Below the pieces are notes generated by a model. The model had not been told where the DNA came from. It ran no database searches and worked only from the letters and a program-made list of their open reading frames with translations. From assembly GCA_023014365.1 (NCBI GenBank), contig JAEBUN010000003.1, positions 248,001 to 312,000 of the forward strand: 64,000 bases of DNA. Reading direction: 5' to 3'. The DNA is from Lepiota brunneoincarnata. Lineage: Eukaryota > Basidiomycota > Agaricomycetes > Agaricales > Agaricaceae. Made by a program: the position numbers and the translations under genes. The first letter of the stretch is position 1, and every line of letters begins with the position of its first letter. Below, in pieces: positions 46,811 to 60,468 of this stretch.

Positions 46811-48767
46811 AAGATGACCGACCTCCCCTTTTCGAAAGGCAACTCGCATGCATTCGTAACATATCCATACCATTGTTCGTAATCAACGTCAGACTACCAT
46901 CTACCCAACTACAACAATTCACATCCCAGATCAAGTCCCCCTATTTTACTATCTCCTTTTATCCCTATCTTGCTCTTTTCTTTCCGCATTGTCTCCTAGA
47001 GATGGACTCGTGTAGATGTGACCTCTAGATCTTCTCTGCGCTTGACCTCCTTTTCTCTCGGGCGTCTTCACTTTTCTTTTCGATCTTTTCCATCCAAGAG
47101 TCCCATTTCCGATATATATGTAACATCAACGTTATTCCACAGTCCTTGTAAGATATACAGACACAAAATCAACATTATGCAAGGAGTCTCCCTATCTAGA
47201 ATGGACCACCCTAAGTTTAGTCCAATAAGGGGCATCCACTATCTAGAGAGCCCAATGATCGTACATGTAGCGAAATAACTTCAAAAACTCGGCACCGGAA
47301 TATTTGAATACGACGGTGGGCTCATGTTGATTGTGTTGGCAGTGTTGAATACAGAACAGATAATGTGCTAATCTGGCCTGTGCGCTACACCACATGATAG
47401 TTCCCCGGACGGGTGGTATCAGAACACCGTGGACGGGTCACAAGTGATGTTTGATGGTAATGAAAGGTTGATATACGGATCCGCGACATCAGGGAGTGGA
47501 TGTCCAAATACAATTCATTGACATACAACGTTTGTAGACGTCCAAGGGTACCCGGGAGTGGTGGGCGCATTTGATGGCTCTGGAGGCTGAGGGATAGCAC
47601 CCTGATCTTGAAACGCGGGGGTGCATAAGAAACGGGGGTCCCACACCCAGGGCCCCGGTGCCCCCGACTCTGGTTAGGGAGCACCCTCGACAGTCGTAAG
47701 GGAAGGTCGTCCGTTGTGGTAGCGAATTATGATTTATCCCTGTGCGCCCGATCCATCCGGTGCGTGGCCAAGAATCCCCGATGTAGAGGTCGCCAACTGG
47801 GGTGGGTATAATGTCCCACTAGTTCTGGTAGAACCATGATGAACGTATATTGTGAAGTTGAGCGGTGGAGCAGTGGTTTGGTGTAAATGAGGGAGCACAG
47901 GCCCTAGAGCTCCGTGCATACTGGTAGTGCAGGTGTGGCAGAATGCGAGTCGGGTCGACGGTCCCGAGACAGAAACGGTGCAGGATGCCAATGGCAGGGT
48001 ACAGAAGAGGGGAGTGATGACTTGAGCCGAGAATCCGCGAGAGGTTGCTCGATGATAGAATAGAGTGCTGGCGGCAGAAATATAGGAGAGGAGCGACTTA
48101 AGCGAGGTCCAGGGGGAAAGGAGGGATGTCCTTCTGAGAGCTGGTGGGTTCCCTTTATATATGCGCTCTCTGTGCTGACCGCTCTTTAAATCGCTACATG
48201 AGAGGGACCGGTGTTTGCGTGAGTAGGGTGGACGTTGTTGGTGGGCAACACCAGTGGAGGGGGTGAACATACACAGTAGTCGATGGCACGCTCATCATTA
48301 CCCGCGAGTCATTTGAACGATAGCTCCCATCAACGTTCTCCTCCATTCCTAATTTCTCTTGCAACCGTAATCCACTTTTCTCGCAGACGACTTAACCCAA
48401 TTTTTTCCCGCCGGATGGCCGATTCTGATTTCGCGGAGTATGGATTTCGTTCTTCTTGCACAACCGCGCTTCGTGTTCTATTTTCACTGCTTTGTCCACC
48501 GGCACCGACTTGCTGGTCCCGCATCCATGTTTGTAGCATAGTATTATTCAGCTTCGAACAGAGGACAGCAAGGGCATCCAAGTATCGGTTGGCTCGTGCT
48601 CGAGCTCAGACTCCAGTTTACCAGACCGTCCGTCACCGCTCCACGTGACCGAGTTCATTTGGTTGTGTTAGGCGATCACTCCCGCATACTTAGGTGAGGA
48701 CGCGTGTCCCCCTTCTCTTACTCTCATATATCTTTGAACCCCCCCCGCCCACCACAAATCCTTCAAA
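46811..48767. other. Intergenic region with a possible unannotated minus-strand gene
   Basis: On the minus strand, 47,540-48,060 holds coding-like blocks (ITPLFCTLPLASCTVSVSG, PPLNFTIYVHHGS, then in another frame PTPVGDLYIGDSWPRTGW). These could be one secreted protein interrupted by a frame change, but no start was fixed and no family recognised. The right part (48,283-48,767) is the CDC48 promoter. Confidence 0.3.
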
Positions 48768-51742
<2,975 letters not shown>

Positions 51743-52787
51743 TATACCAGTCAATGGTCTTTCTAGTCCTGCCTCTGATGTTGTGTACCATATGATAGAC
51801 TGTCTCGCTATTGAAAATGGTGCGAATTACGAAGGTAAATGTATGGAAGTATTACATGATTGTCTGTACCCTATTATGATCTCAAGTCATCATTTGATGA
51901 CTCTACCCTCCATATGTTTTTCAATAGATAGATTGCTCATACCATATCAGTTTCTTCTCATACTTACATGATAATTCACCAGGTGATCCCTATGTCCGAT
52001 TGCCGCAAGTGCACAGAATATGGGAGGTTTTGAGCATGAATTGGGCAAGGCATAATTATCAACATTTCTAGAGTGAAGCAGAGTTGCTTTCTGACCCGAC
52101 CAATTAGATATTTGTGGAAATATTTACCTTCACCAAGAGTGTCCATACCTAGAAGGCCACTTGAGACAACTAAGAGAGGTATATATTAATAAAGCTACTA
52201 CTGGATATTTATATTTATTGAGAAACTGAGAATAATACCTTAGCAGATTCTTGACCATTTCTTTTTATTTCTTGCATACAGCTACATACTCTGAGATATA
52301 AATATCTGACTTGATCAGTATAGTTGAATACTGAATATCGAAAGGCCAGAATTCAGAGCCCTGGGAGCTAAGTTCAACACTCTTCTGTCTATCACTAGCG
52401 AGTCCGGCTATGATGAGTCGACAGTGGTGATAAACACAGATCTCCCCCATCCATTATTTCAAAAAAGACCAGTTCTCGAAAGTGGACATTCTCTCTCATA
52501 TTGATATCACCACCACAAATTTGCATTGGCCTCCCTTGTGGTATACTTCACACCTTTCTTCATGCCAAGCGGAAGCCTTCACGGAGCTCCTTGTAGTCCA
52601 TGTCGTATGCGCTGCCTCACGAGACGTAAGCCATTTCTTCACAGATATTCTTACCACCTTGGGTGCCTAGATCCAGCCATCTCAGAAACAGAGTCGTTCT
52701 GTCCTACCAATCAGATCCCATTAAGGAGAGTCAAGCCTCAAATATGAATCTAATATATTTAACGGCCGACAAGTAAAACTAGCCAGA
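51743..52787. other. AT-rich spacer between convergent CDC48 and DGAT2
   Basis: No gene; AT-rich sequence fits two 3' untranslated regions. Confidence 0.5.
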
Positions 52788-54825
52788 TTAATCTATGATA
52801 CTCAACTCCCTCAGACGAGCTTTAGCAAACTCATCCTTATAGGTGTTCCAAATACTAGATCGTAAAATCAGCCAATAGGTCAATAGAGTGGAAAGAAAGA
52901 AAGGTTCTGCACCGAGTAAGCTCGTCAATATACAGTTTCTGGACCTCCCTGACCTGTTCTAGAGTTGGCTGATCGCGTTGCTTCACTGGAATCGGCTTCC
53001 CAACTGATTGGCGCCAGCCCGCACCGTTAAGCGTGAGTCTCCAAAGAAAAGGTGGGGATGAAATACTCACTAACGACCACAATTCGTCGCCGGATAGGGC
53101 AATAGTCCAAGATTATCTGTCCGAAACCCATTGGGCCAAATTATTCCAACGATAAGCTCAAGAGTGGGGGGATACCGACAGTTCAAGAGTCCACGACCAT
53201 GAAACAGCGGCAAGGTGAAGCCGAAGATGGATTGGAAGTGTTTCTGAAGCGTATACACCGTCGTCCCCTTCTCATTCGGCATCTGTTCGTAGATCTTGGA
53301 CGAGAAAATCAGGACGAGTTCATGCTTCCTTGTACTCAGCCGTGAACGTCACGTACATCATTCTCACCAAAGGAAAAAACGGGTACCAGGTCCGCTCTGA
53401 AAAGCAATACATTAGCGTCTACCAATCCACATATATAGGGGTTTACGTACCCATGTTGAATCGCAACTTTGATGAAACCCAATCTACACAACAAAAGCGT
53501 ACAATTCAGCACTTCGTTTCCAATTGGGACTCTATGATAATGGAAGCCCTACCGTTTACGCAGTGTCAGATCCGCGGTTCCAGGGTGAGCACTTAGACTT
53601 TCTGCGGCTCCTCCCACTACTATCGTGATCGACGATCCTGGGCCAGCCTTGAGGATATTCGCGCATGATTCCTTACTGACACTGCAAATTCCGAGGGCCA
53701 TGAGGATGTCGCGATAAAATGGCATTGTAAAGTTGCTCGTCAATGTCAAGAGATGTGGCGCGATTCCCGGGAATGCCTTTGAGAATCCGGTCGCTGTAGG
53801 AACGCAGAGCGCGGCAAACGGAAAGGAGAAACGGTCGAATCAGAAAACTAGAGACGAATGGGAGAAGAAACTTGCCTTCTGTCGCGAAAGTTACGAACGC
53901 TCCCCTTGAAGGACGATGTCAACCACAACATTGACTCCTCGAAGCGATTCACATACATGCCAATAATTCCCTGTGGGAACCGCACATTTATTCAACTCGC
54001 CGAAACACTCAAGGAAGAACGCTTCCACAAACTAACCATGTGGGTGATACCCGAACACATACGGTCGATCCGGCGGCAAATCCACTTCCTACCAAGTCGC
54101 ATACATGACGTACTGCATCATACGGCCACCAAAGAACAGCAGCACACCTTTAGAAACCTATGTCATGGTGTTGGCCTGATTGATCCGTTTGCTTTTCCAA
54201 AGGAGAGTCACTCACGACACAGGATAATACTCTGCAAAATACTTCCAAAACACGCTTCCTCGTACCCACTGCGAGAGCCTCCCCCCTCTTTCTGGAGCCT
54301 GGTCGATAAAATGGACCCAAATCATATACACGGCGAGGAATGGCCATAGCGGGGGAAACGAACTGTCGTGTGGGATTCATGTAAGACGCAGAGGTAAGAT
54401 GACAAGAAGCAGAGGAGGGGAACATATCCTTCGACACTTACTCTTCACGCGGAAGAGTTGGAGAAGAGGACGCCGGGTAGACACATACCAAAGGAAAAAG
54501 AATGTGCAGCAGGTAATGACAATCATAACGGACCAGGCGGCAACCGCCAAAGTCTGAAGTCGCCTCTTCCTTGGAATCCTTGCTGGGGCGAAGCTAATGG
54601 AATGAGAACGGGCGCATTCCGGGATTTCAGTGGGGAGCGTCGAAAAACCATCAGCTCTGCGTCGAGTCCAGTCACCCCGAGCTGTTTGAGAGAGAGGACG
54701 CACTCGATGCCTGTGTGCAGAGCCGGAGCTTGCGCGAGGTTTGATAGGCGTTCCTTCAAAGAGTTTGCTGACAATTTGTGACTCAACGTCTTGGGGCGCG
54801 CAGGCTTGAGGGACGAGTTGGCCAT
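52788..54825 (-). CDS. DGA1: Diacylglycerol O-acyltransferase, DGAT2/Dga1 type
   Basis: Makes triacylglycerol from diacylglycerol and acyl-CoA at the ER and lipid droplets. Start at 54825 (MANSSLKPARPKTLSHKLS). Then a hydrophobic segment (AAWSVMIVITCCTFFFLW), a second (PLWPFLAVYMIWVHFIDQAP), WKYFAEYYPVS, and the catalytic YHPHG motif in DRPYVFGYHPH, split by an intron from GIIGM. Next GFSKAFPGIAPHLLTLTSNF, MPFYRDILMALGICSVSKE, VVGGAAESLSAHPGTADLT, MPNEKGTTVY, GFTLPLFHGRGLLN, NLGLLPY, GKPIPVKQRDQPTLEQV and WNTYKDEFAKARLREL. The intron after FVTFATE has GC-AG ends (GCAAGT donor). One extra base at about 53,092 breaks the LLPYRRRIV block, probably an assembly error. Confidence 0.9.
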
Positions 54826-54934
54826 GGAGGAAGAGGGAAGTAGTAGGGGTGAACGGTGCCGACTTCCAAATCGGGAGTGAACTTCATTGTAAGTATAATC
54901 TTGTGATTCGCTCCCTCTATTGAGCATACTGTAT

Positions 54935-55863
54935 TTACATCTCCTCGTCCAGATTGATCTCCTCCACAGGGTAATCCCCGACTTTGACCTTTTCTGGACG
55001 CACAAAAACCCCGTAGTTCTGCCGACACTCAAAATACGACTCCCCTTGTACTCTGTTCAACAGTTAGTAATGTTGCCGCGTAGCGATACACCGTCCACTT
55101 ACGATCCATTATTTTTGCCCAAGGGCTCGTCATACTCGACACCCACCCAAATGCCCTTGCTGAACTTGGTCGATACCAACGAAGCGCACGGTCCCACGTT
55201 TGCTCAAGCCCGGTTCTGATGATTCAATCTCACAACGTGCCCCGGTCGGTATATTGATTGCAACAGATGACGTTGCGTCCTCGGGTTCCCCGTTGTTATC
55301 CGCAAACCGTCCTATCTTGTTTCGCTTCTTGTATTCCAGAACGCTGTCTATCACAAATGAGCGATAAGTCCCTGTGACAAAAGGCTTTTTTTTACCTTAC
55401 CTACCTTGGCGCTTTGCATAATCCGCCTCGCTCAGCTCAAACTTTTCCACCTGTGACAAGTCGGATAGTTGTCCAGTGAACGATGCGGAAGGATTGGTGT
55501 CCTCTACCTGGCCGAGGTCAGTAGATCTCATAACGACGAGAAGGCAGTCTTGTACGGTTTACCTTGAGGACCTGCCAATCACGTAGGCCGTAAGACTCGA
55601 GCTTCTCGGAGTTGTCAGACAGTTGAGCAAGGACATTTGGATCGCTGTCTGATTCAAGTAGGAGGATCCTCTGATTTGAGGATGGTATTCCAGTGATGAC
55701 TTGGAGCTTATCCTTTGAGGGAGTATCAATCCATCTGTTGTGATTTTTACACCCCCTAGTATCCATGTCACACCTTTAGCTGTTGAACTGTCCAGTATGG
55801 ATCAATCCGTCGTTCTGAACGCGTGTCTGGAGAAGTAACAAAGATGTTCAGCACGGAAGACAT
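54935..55863 (-). CDS. ALF1: Tubulin-folding cofactor B (CAP-Gly protein)
   Basis: Cytosolic cofactor that captures alpha-tubulin during folding. Start at 55863 (MSSVLNIFVTSPDTRSERR). Ubiquitin-like N domain (YWTVQQLK-DKLQVITGIP, LRDWQVLKV), a linker (FELSEADYAKRQ, SVLEYKKRNKIGRF), then the CAP-Gly domain GARCEIESSEPGLSKRGTVR, STKFSKGIWVGVEYDEPLG, YFECRQNYGVFVRPEKVKVG, and the acidic end EEINLDEEM. The protein is about 245 residues, normal for the family. One extra base at 55,174, just after RFVG, breaks the frame and is probably a base error. The stop is 110 bp from the DGAT2 start on the same strand, so the DGAT2 promoter must overlap this gene's 3' end. Confidence 0.9.
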
Positions 55864-56087
55864 TAAGCTCGCTAACTTGCAACTTGTGCTCAGGCCAGGA
55901 TAAGGAGCCCCTTACACATGCACGTGCCCTGATCTTGGTACTTATCTTATCTTATCAAGCGACACCTGTCAAAATTCCACTGTCACCGTTCAAAGTGTTC
56001 ATCATGCTCGTTGACACGGACTCGAGCAAACTGCCACTGCAGATCTCGGGCGCTCCTGAATGACCGCAGTCCAAAATGCCTGGAACC

Positions 56088-56348
56088 CTAGCCCAAAATC
56101 ACACCCAGAAAAAAAAGAATCCACGCAACCATGGTGGCTGCATAACGCACGATCAGAAGCCAGGTACATACAAATGCCCCCACAATGGTCCATTGCCCCT
56201 CCTCTCCCTGGTCGATAGAATTAATTTCGCACCTTCCCTGATGCCGTAAATTTGACTTCAGGTACGGATACAGGTTCCGCATCTCTTCCAAGACGCCAAC
56301 AACGACAGTCTGCACAAAAATATCCAGCCTATCCCACAACTCCTTCAC
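56088..56348 (-). CDS. Small membrane protein of unknown family
   Basis: 86 residues from an ATG at 56348 (MKELWDRLDIFVQTVVVG), with an amphipathic first part, a polar middle, and a C-terminal hydrophobic hairpin (VGAFVCTWLLIV and ATMVAWILFFLGVILG). An in-frame open stretch lies upstream beyond one stop, so the protein may be longer if that stop comes from a base error. No family recognised. Confidence 0.45.
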   Translation of the reverse strand: MKELWDRLDIFVQTVVVGVLEEMRNLYPYLKSNLRHQGRCEINSIDQGEEGQWTIVGAFVCTWLLIVRYAATMVAWILFFLGVILG

Positions 56349-56894
56349 ATCTTCGAGATGTGCATGACCAAGTCATGCGCCTCCCACACTTGCTGTTCTT
56401 CGCATCCAGCCTCTGCTCGCGGTGCACCCCATCGTATCGCCTCGTATATGCAGATCACCGAACATTTCTTGTCTTACGTCCATAAGGGCAGCTGATACCC
56501 GTAACATGAAATCAGACCGAATTCCCTAGGGACCGAAAGCGGGAGTTGCCCTTAGAAACCACTTCCCTATTCCGTCATATGAAAACAACACTCAAATTTA
56601 CTTAAAGCCCGGGAATCTGCCACAGCATGCCCTCCTTCGAATTCTGATTGTCCTCTGCTTCTGTGTTCCAAGCCGCGTGCGCAGGCAGGAGGTGGGCTCT
56701 TGTCGTATTTTCCCCTCCTCCACCACCCGCCAACCAAACCACTCCTCCGTAGTGTCAAGTGGCATTCGCCGCCTTGGTAACTCTTATTAGTTACCCCGGC
56801 CCTCAGGCTGGTCTTCCCCTTCAGGCGCTTCCGACGTACTGACGCTCCACTTCTCCTCAATACTGGATGTCGGGCGCTGAGTGCTTAACATCGA

Positions 56895-58331
56895 ATGCGG
56901 CCACATTACGTTCCCCCCTCATTGTTTGAGCTGCTGCATTTTACCCTCGTCATAATCCTTGCCCTCTCGACACGATCCGTTGCACAAAGAACGAATTCTG
57001 TGCGCAACCTCACGATACCCTTAGATTCCCCTCAGATCACATACACTCCTTTTCGCTGCGACACAAATGACGCCCAGTCGTCCCCGGGAACATGCAACGG
57101 TGCCTGGTGCGTCCTTAGTGCTCTTGCACCTTACAACCTCTCAATTCTCCTGGCACGCAGGTCGACTCAACGAATAAACGGACATGCAACGACAGCCACG
57201 AGAGGGCCAGACCCGGCAACAGACGAAATCATACCTCAGATGTTCTTCCAGTTTCGCGGTATGTCTATTTTTTGCCGAAGCTTGTACTGTCCTTTGCCTT
57301 CTACACCACGCCTTACACATGCATCATCTATCATTCGTTCTGATACCGAGGCACTACCTCGGGATGATCATCCGTAAACGACATTCCTCTTCACACCATC
57401 ATCGTCTAAAACCTATTCTATTTTGGTCATCAGAAAACCCCAATTTGCACCCTCCACCTTCTAGAAATTCTGCCCATGCATCACCCGTCTCATTTCCGTT
57501 AGTTTGAAAAACTCATTCTGATTTCAGGTTTTGCTTTATTCCTGGAGACATCACAGACATCCAACGCTACCGTCAACATCACAGTAACAACCAATTCGAC
57601 AACTATCTCGGCTGTATTTGACTCGAGTCTCCCCTCGGCCGCGATTCTCAATCTCGTTCAATCATCCACAACCACCTTCTCCCTCACCTTCCTTCCAGAC
57701 GCGGATCCAATCACCTCACCTCGCGAATTCGGGCTCACATCAATGATCATCACCGTCCCAAATGATACGTACGTCCAAGCACAATTTCCTCTGTTGAACA
57801 ACCAACAATTAACATCCCTTTTGCCCTACGATCATCATTATTATCATTGCCTTCATCGCTCAAAGCCTGTCGACGTCATCATTCCTGCCAACCATGACCC
57901 TTCCTCCATCCTCCTCCCCGCCAATCTTTACACCGCCTTCAACAGCACCTTCATCCATACCAACCCCCCTTCCACCAGATCCCAACGCCAATTCCCCATC
58001 TTCTACATCATCCGCCAGAAGAACAAATATAGCTCTCGCTGTGGGAATAACAATTGGTCTAGGGTTGGGTTTGACCGCAGTTGCAGTGGTAGCATATTGC
58101 ATTTGGAAGAAAAAACGTCACCCTAGGTGGGTGAGTGGATTGACTGCTAGTGGTGGTGGTGGTGGTGCTCCTGTTGGTGGTGGTGGTGGTACCAGCGGTA
58201 CCCCTCCTGCCGGCTCTCGCCTTGGTTCTGGTTCTTATGCGAGGTCTAATTCTCGACTTGGAATTGTTGGCTCTCGTCCCGGCTCTCAGCCAAGGTCGGT
58301 ACCACCAGGTTGGAGGGATAATTATATCTAG
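56895..58331 (+). CDS. Single-pass surface protein with SKG6/Axl2-like transmembrane region
   Basis: Start at 56895; signal peptide with core FTLVIILALSTRSVA. The ectodomain has N-glycosylation sites (NLTI, NATVNITV) and blocks CNGAW-STQRINGH, EIIPQMFFQFRG, FALFLETSQTS, VFDSSLPSAAILNLV, FGLTSMIITVPND. Then a Pro/Ser linker, one helix (IALAVGITIGLGLGLTAVAVV) and a basic cluster WKKKRHPR, and a short Gly/Ser-rich tail ending PPGWRDNYI. Introns near 57,108-57,160, 57,260-57,527 and 57,769-57,856 are canonical and keep the frame. Unlike the three DVYGG proteins it has a true signal peptide and lacks their terminal motif. Probably a cell-wall or surface sensor. Confidence 0.78.
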
Positions 58332-58550
58332 GTGGTGGTGATGAGACGGGGGATATGCATGGTATTAGTTTTGGCCTGGCCTGGGATTATTATTTTTTAT
58401 TTTTTATTACCTCGGCAGCCTTCCCCCTCCCCCTTCTGGGATCGGTAATTTTTCCAATATCCATTTCGTAGCCCATATATACCCGTTACGTCCTTCTCTC
58501 TTTCCCAAGTCGGTGTTTTTCGCTGCCTGCCAGAGAATCCCAGGGCCGTT

Positions 58551-58551
<1 letters not shown>

Positions 58552-58586
<35 letters not shown>
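58552..58586 (+). repeat. 35-base poly-C tract
   Basis: An uninterrupted run of 35 C between GTTA and TTGAG, about 220 nt downstream of a stop codon. Its exact length is unlikely to be reliable. Confidence 0.9.
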
Positions 58587-58592
58587 TTGAGT

Positions 58593-58720
58593 GTCCAGGA
58601 CGTTCAGTTGATATAGGGATATTCACTTGGGTTACCTGCAAGCTGAACGTCCGAGACGTTCAGCCGAAATGGGAGTACTCACTCGGGCCGCTCACGGGTG
58701 AAACGTCCGTGACATTCCCC
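58593..58720 (+). repeat. 56-bp tandem repeat, 2.3 units
   Basis: Units at 58,593-58,648 and 58,649-58,704 are exactly 56 bp and share GTCC-x-GACGTTCAG at the start, GGGA-x-TA(T/C)TCACT(T/C)GGG in the middle and TGAAC/GAAAC at the end; a partial third unit starts at 58,705. Each contains ACGTTCAG-type half-sites facing GAACGT at unit joints. It lies immediately after the poly-C run. Confidence 0.8.
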
Positions 58721-60468
58721 GGGGTATGGATTCGTGGGGTTATTTATGGGATGTTTGAATATGTAACGGATCTATTCTATTATTCCCCCCCGCCCGAGTC
58801 CCTTTTTTTTTTTTTCTTTTTTGGGGGTAAATAAAAACGCGTTTGCGTTTGTTCGTCGTGTGTCATAGTAGAGGCTCGGATGGGTATTCTCGAGATTTTG
58901 CGTACAACATTTTTTTCATAGTTGGATTGGGGACCCCTCCCAAGAGTGTAGTTGAATTTTAATTTTGTTGTATACTTGGTGCCCCCCCCCAATGAAGCAT
59001 GTTTCAATGAGAGGGTCCCGATAAATAAATTGGCCATTGGATCGGAACCAACCAGTTTCAGGCTCCGGTATGTAGTAGACCCCCCCCCGTTGTTCTAATA
59101 ATCGCCCGGGGGACTGACGTCCTGCATGCACCCAGGAGATCCTTAATAATGTACATAGTTTCAGCAGACCGCGAGTCGCGTTTGATGCTGTAACCCACGC
59201 TCAGCATCAATGGAATATACTATGATGAAAAGTTCCTCGTCCTCATGTCCTTGAGCTTTTGCTTCGTTCAATAGATTAATGAAAGTGGTGCAAAGAAGGG
59301 GAGGGCGTGGGGGTGGGGGGTAGGCTGTGGACATTCGTTCCTGTGTTAATCAATGACTGCACTGGAGTCTAGATGACATCGATTCAACACCCGACACACA
59401 AACTGGCCAACACCCCCCACCCCCCCTACACTCATGCGGCGTGCCACTGACGGGGCGCTCAGAGCCTCATGTCTCTTACCACGAAGCCGAAAAACCTCGA
59501 GCCCGCCACCTCACCTCTTCCCTCCCACATTAACTATCGAACGGCACACGTGAATGGCAGTCGACAAGAAACTATTGATCTTACAAAGCTATAATGTACA
59601 GTACGTACGTTAGCTGCAGGAACCCCATGTCGTCACTCCACGCACCAAAACCTGAACCCATCCTGCGCGTGTGGCCAGCAGACACTCCGAGTCGGGGAGG
59701 AGAGGAGGGTCGGATGTCATAAAAACCACATTGTCTGCGCCCCGCCGAATGATTTAAACCTCACCCATCAGAGCAGGTTTCCAAAATACCCCGTATGTCA
59801 TCGAACCCCCCCCAATCTTTTTAATTTCGCCTCCAATAATGATCCGTTTCAGCAGGAACAGTGTTGAACGGGTTCTATATAATAAAAAATTCCCACACAC
59901 TGATGTCCCTATCCATTTTTACGCAAGCATCTTGAGAGAAGGTAAAAAAAAAAAAAAACCAAAGCACATCTATATACAATTGCGACAGCAAGGGGGATTG
60001 GGGTTTGTGGGGAATTGACCAAGGGATAGTAGGTACATGACGACGATTGATAATTCGTCCAATCCATGAGGTAAGCGAACGACAAAACTAGCGAACGACA
60101 GAGGACAACAAAGCGAGATGGGTAGTGTGCAAGCCAAACGAGGGAATATTCCAGCTTTTTTTTCGCTGTAAATTTTTTGGGTTTGATTCTAACCCCCCCA
60201 AAATGGCTGGGGACTAAATGAGGGTATCAGCAAGCGAATGATCAGATAAAGGATTGTATGAGAATTGTGATGAGAGAGCGCGGGGGGAAAGGGTATTCGC
60301 AGACAAGGAGGTGAGAGAGAGAATCGGCAAGCGTGGATGAAAAGCACACAAGTCGAAGCAAGAAATAAAAGGTAGCAGGGGTATCTGTTTACAACTGCCC
60401 CTCGTCTATAAACAAATCACCGACGACAAGCATGAGTCTTCCAGACTCGAGAGAGGTATTGGAACGGA
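58721..60468. other. Spacer between two convergent genes
   Basis: No gene recognised. Many short homopolymer runs (T at 58,804; C at 58,982 and 59,410; A at 59,946). Probably includes the 3' untranslated region of the HSF gene. Confidence 0.45.
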
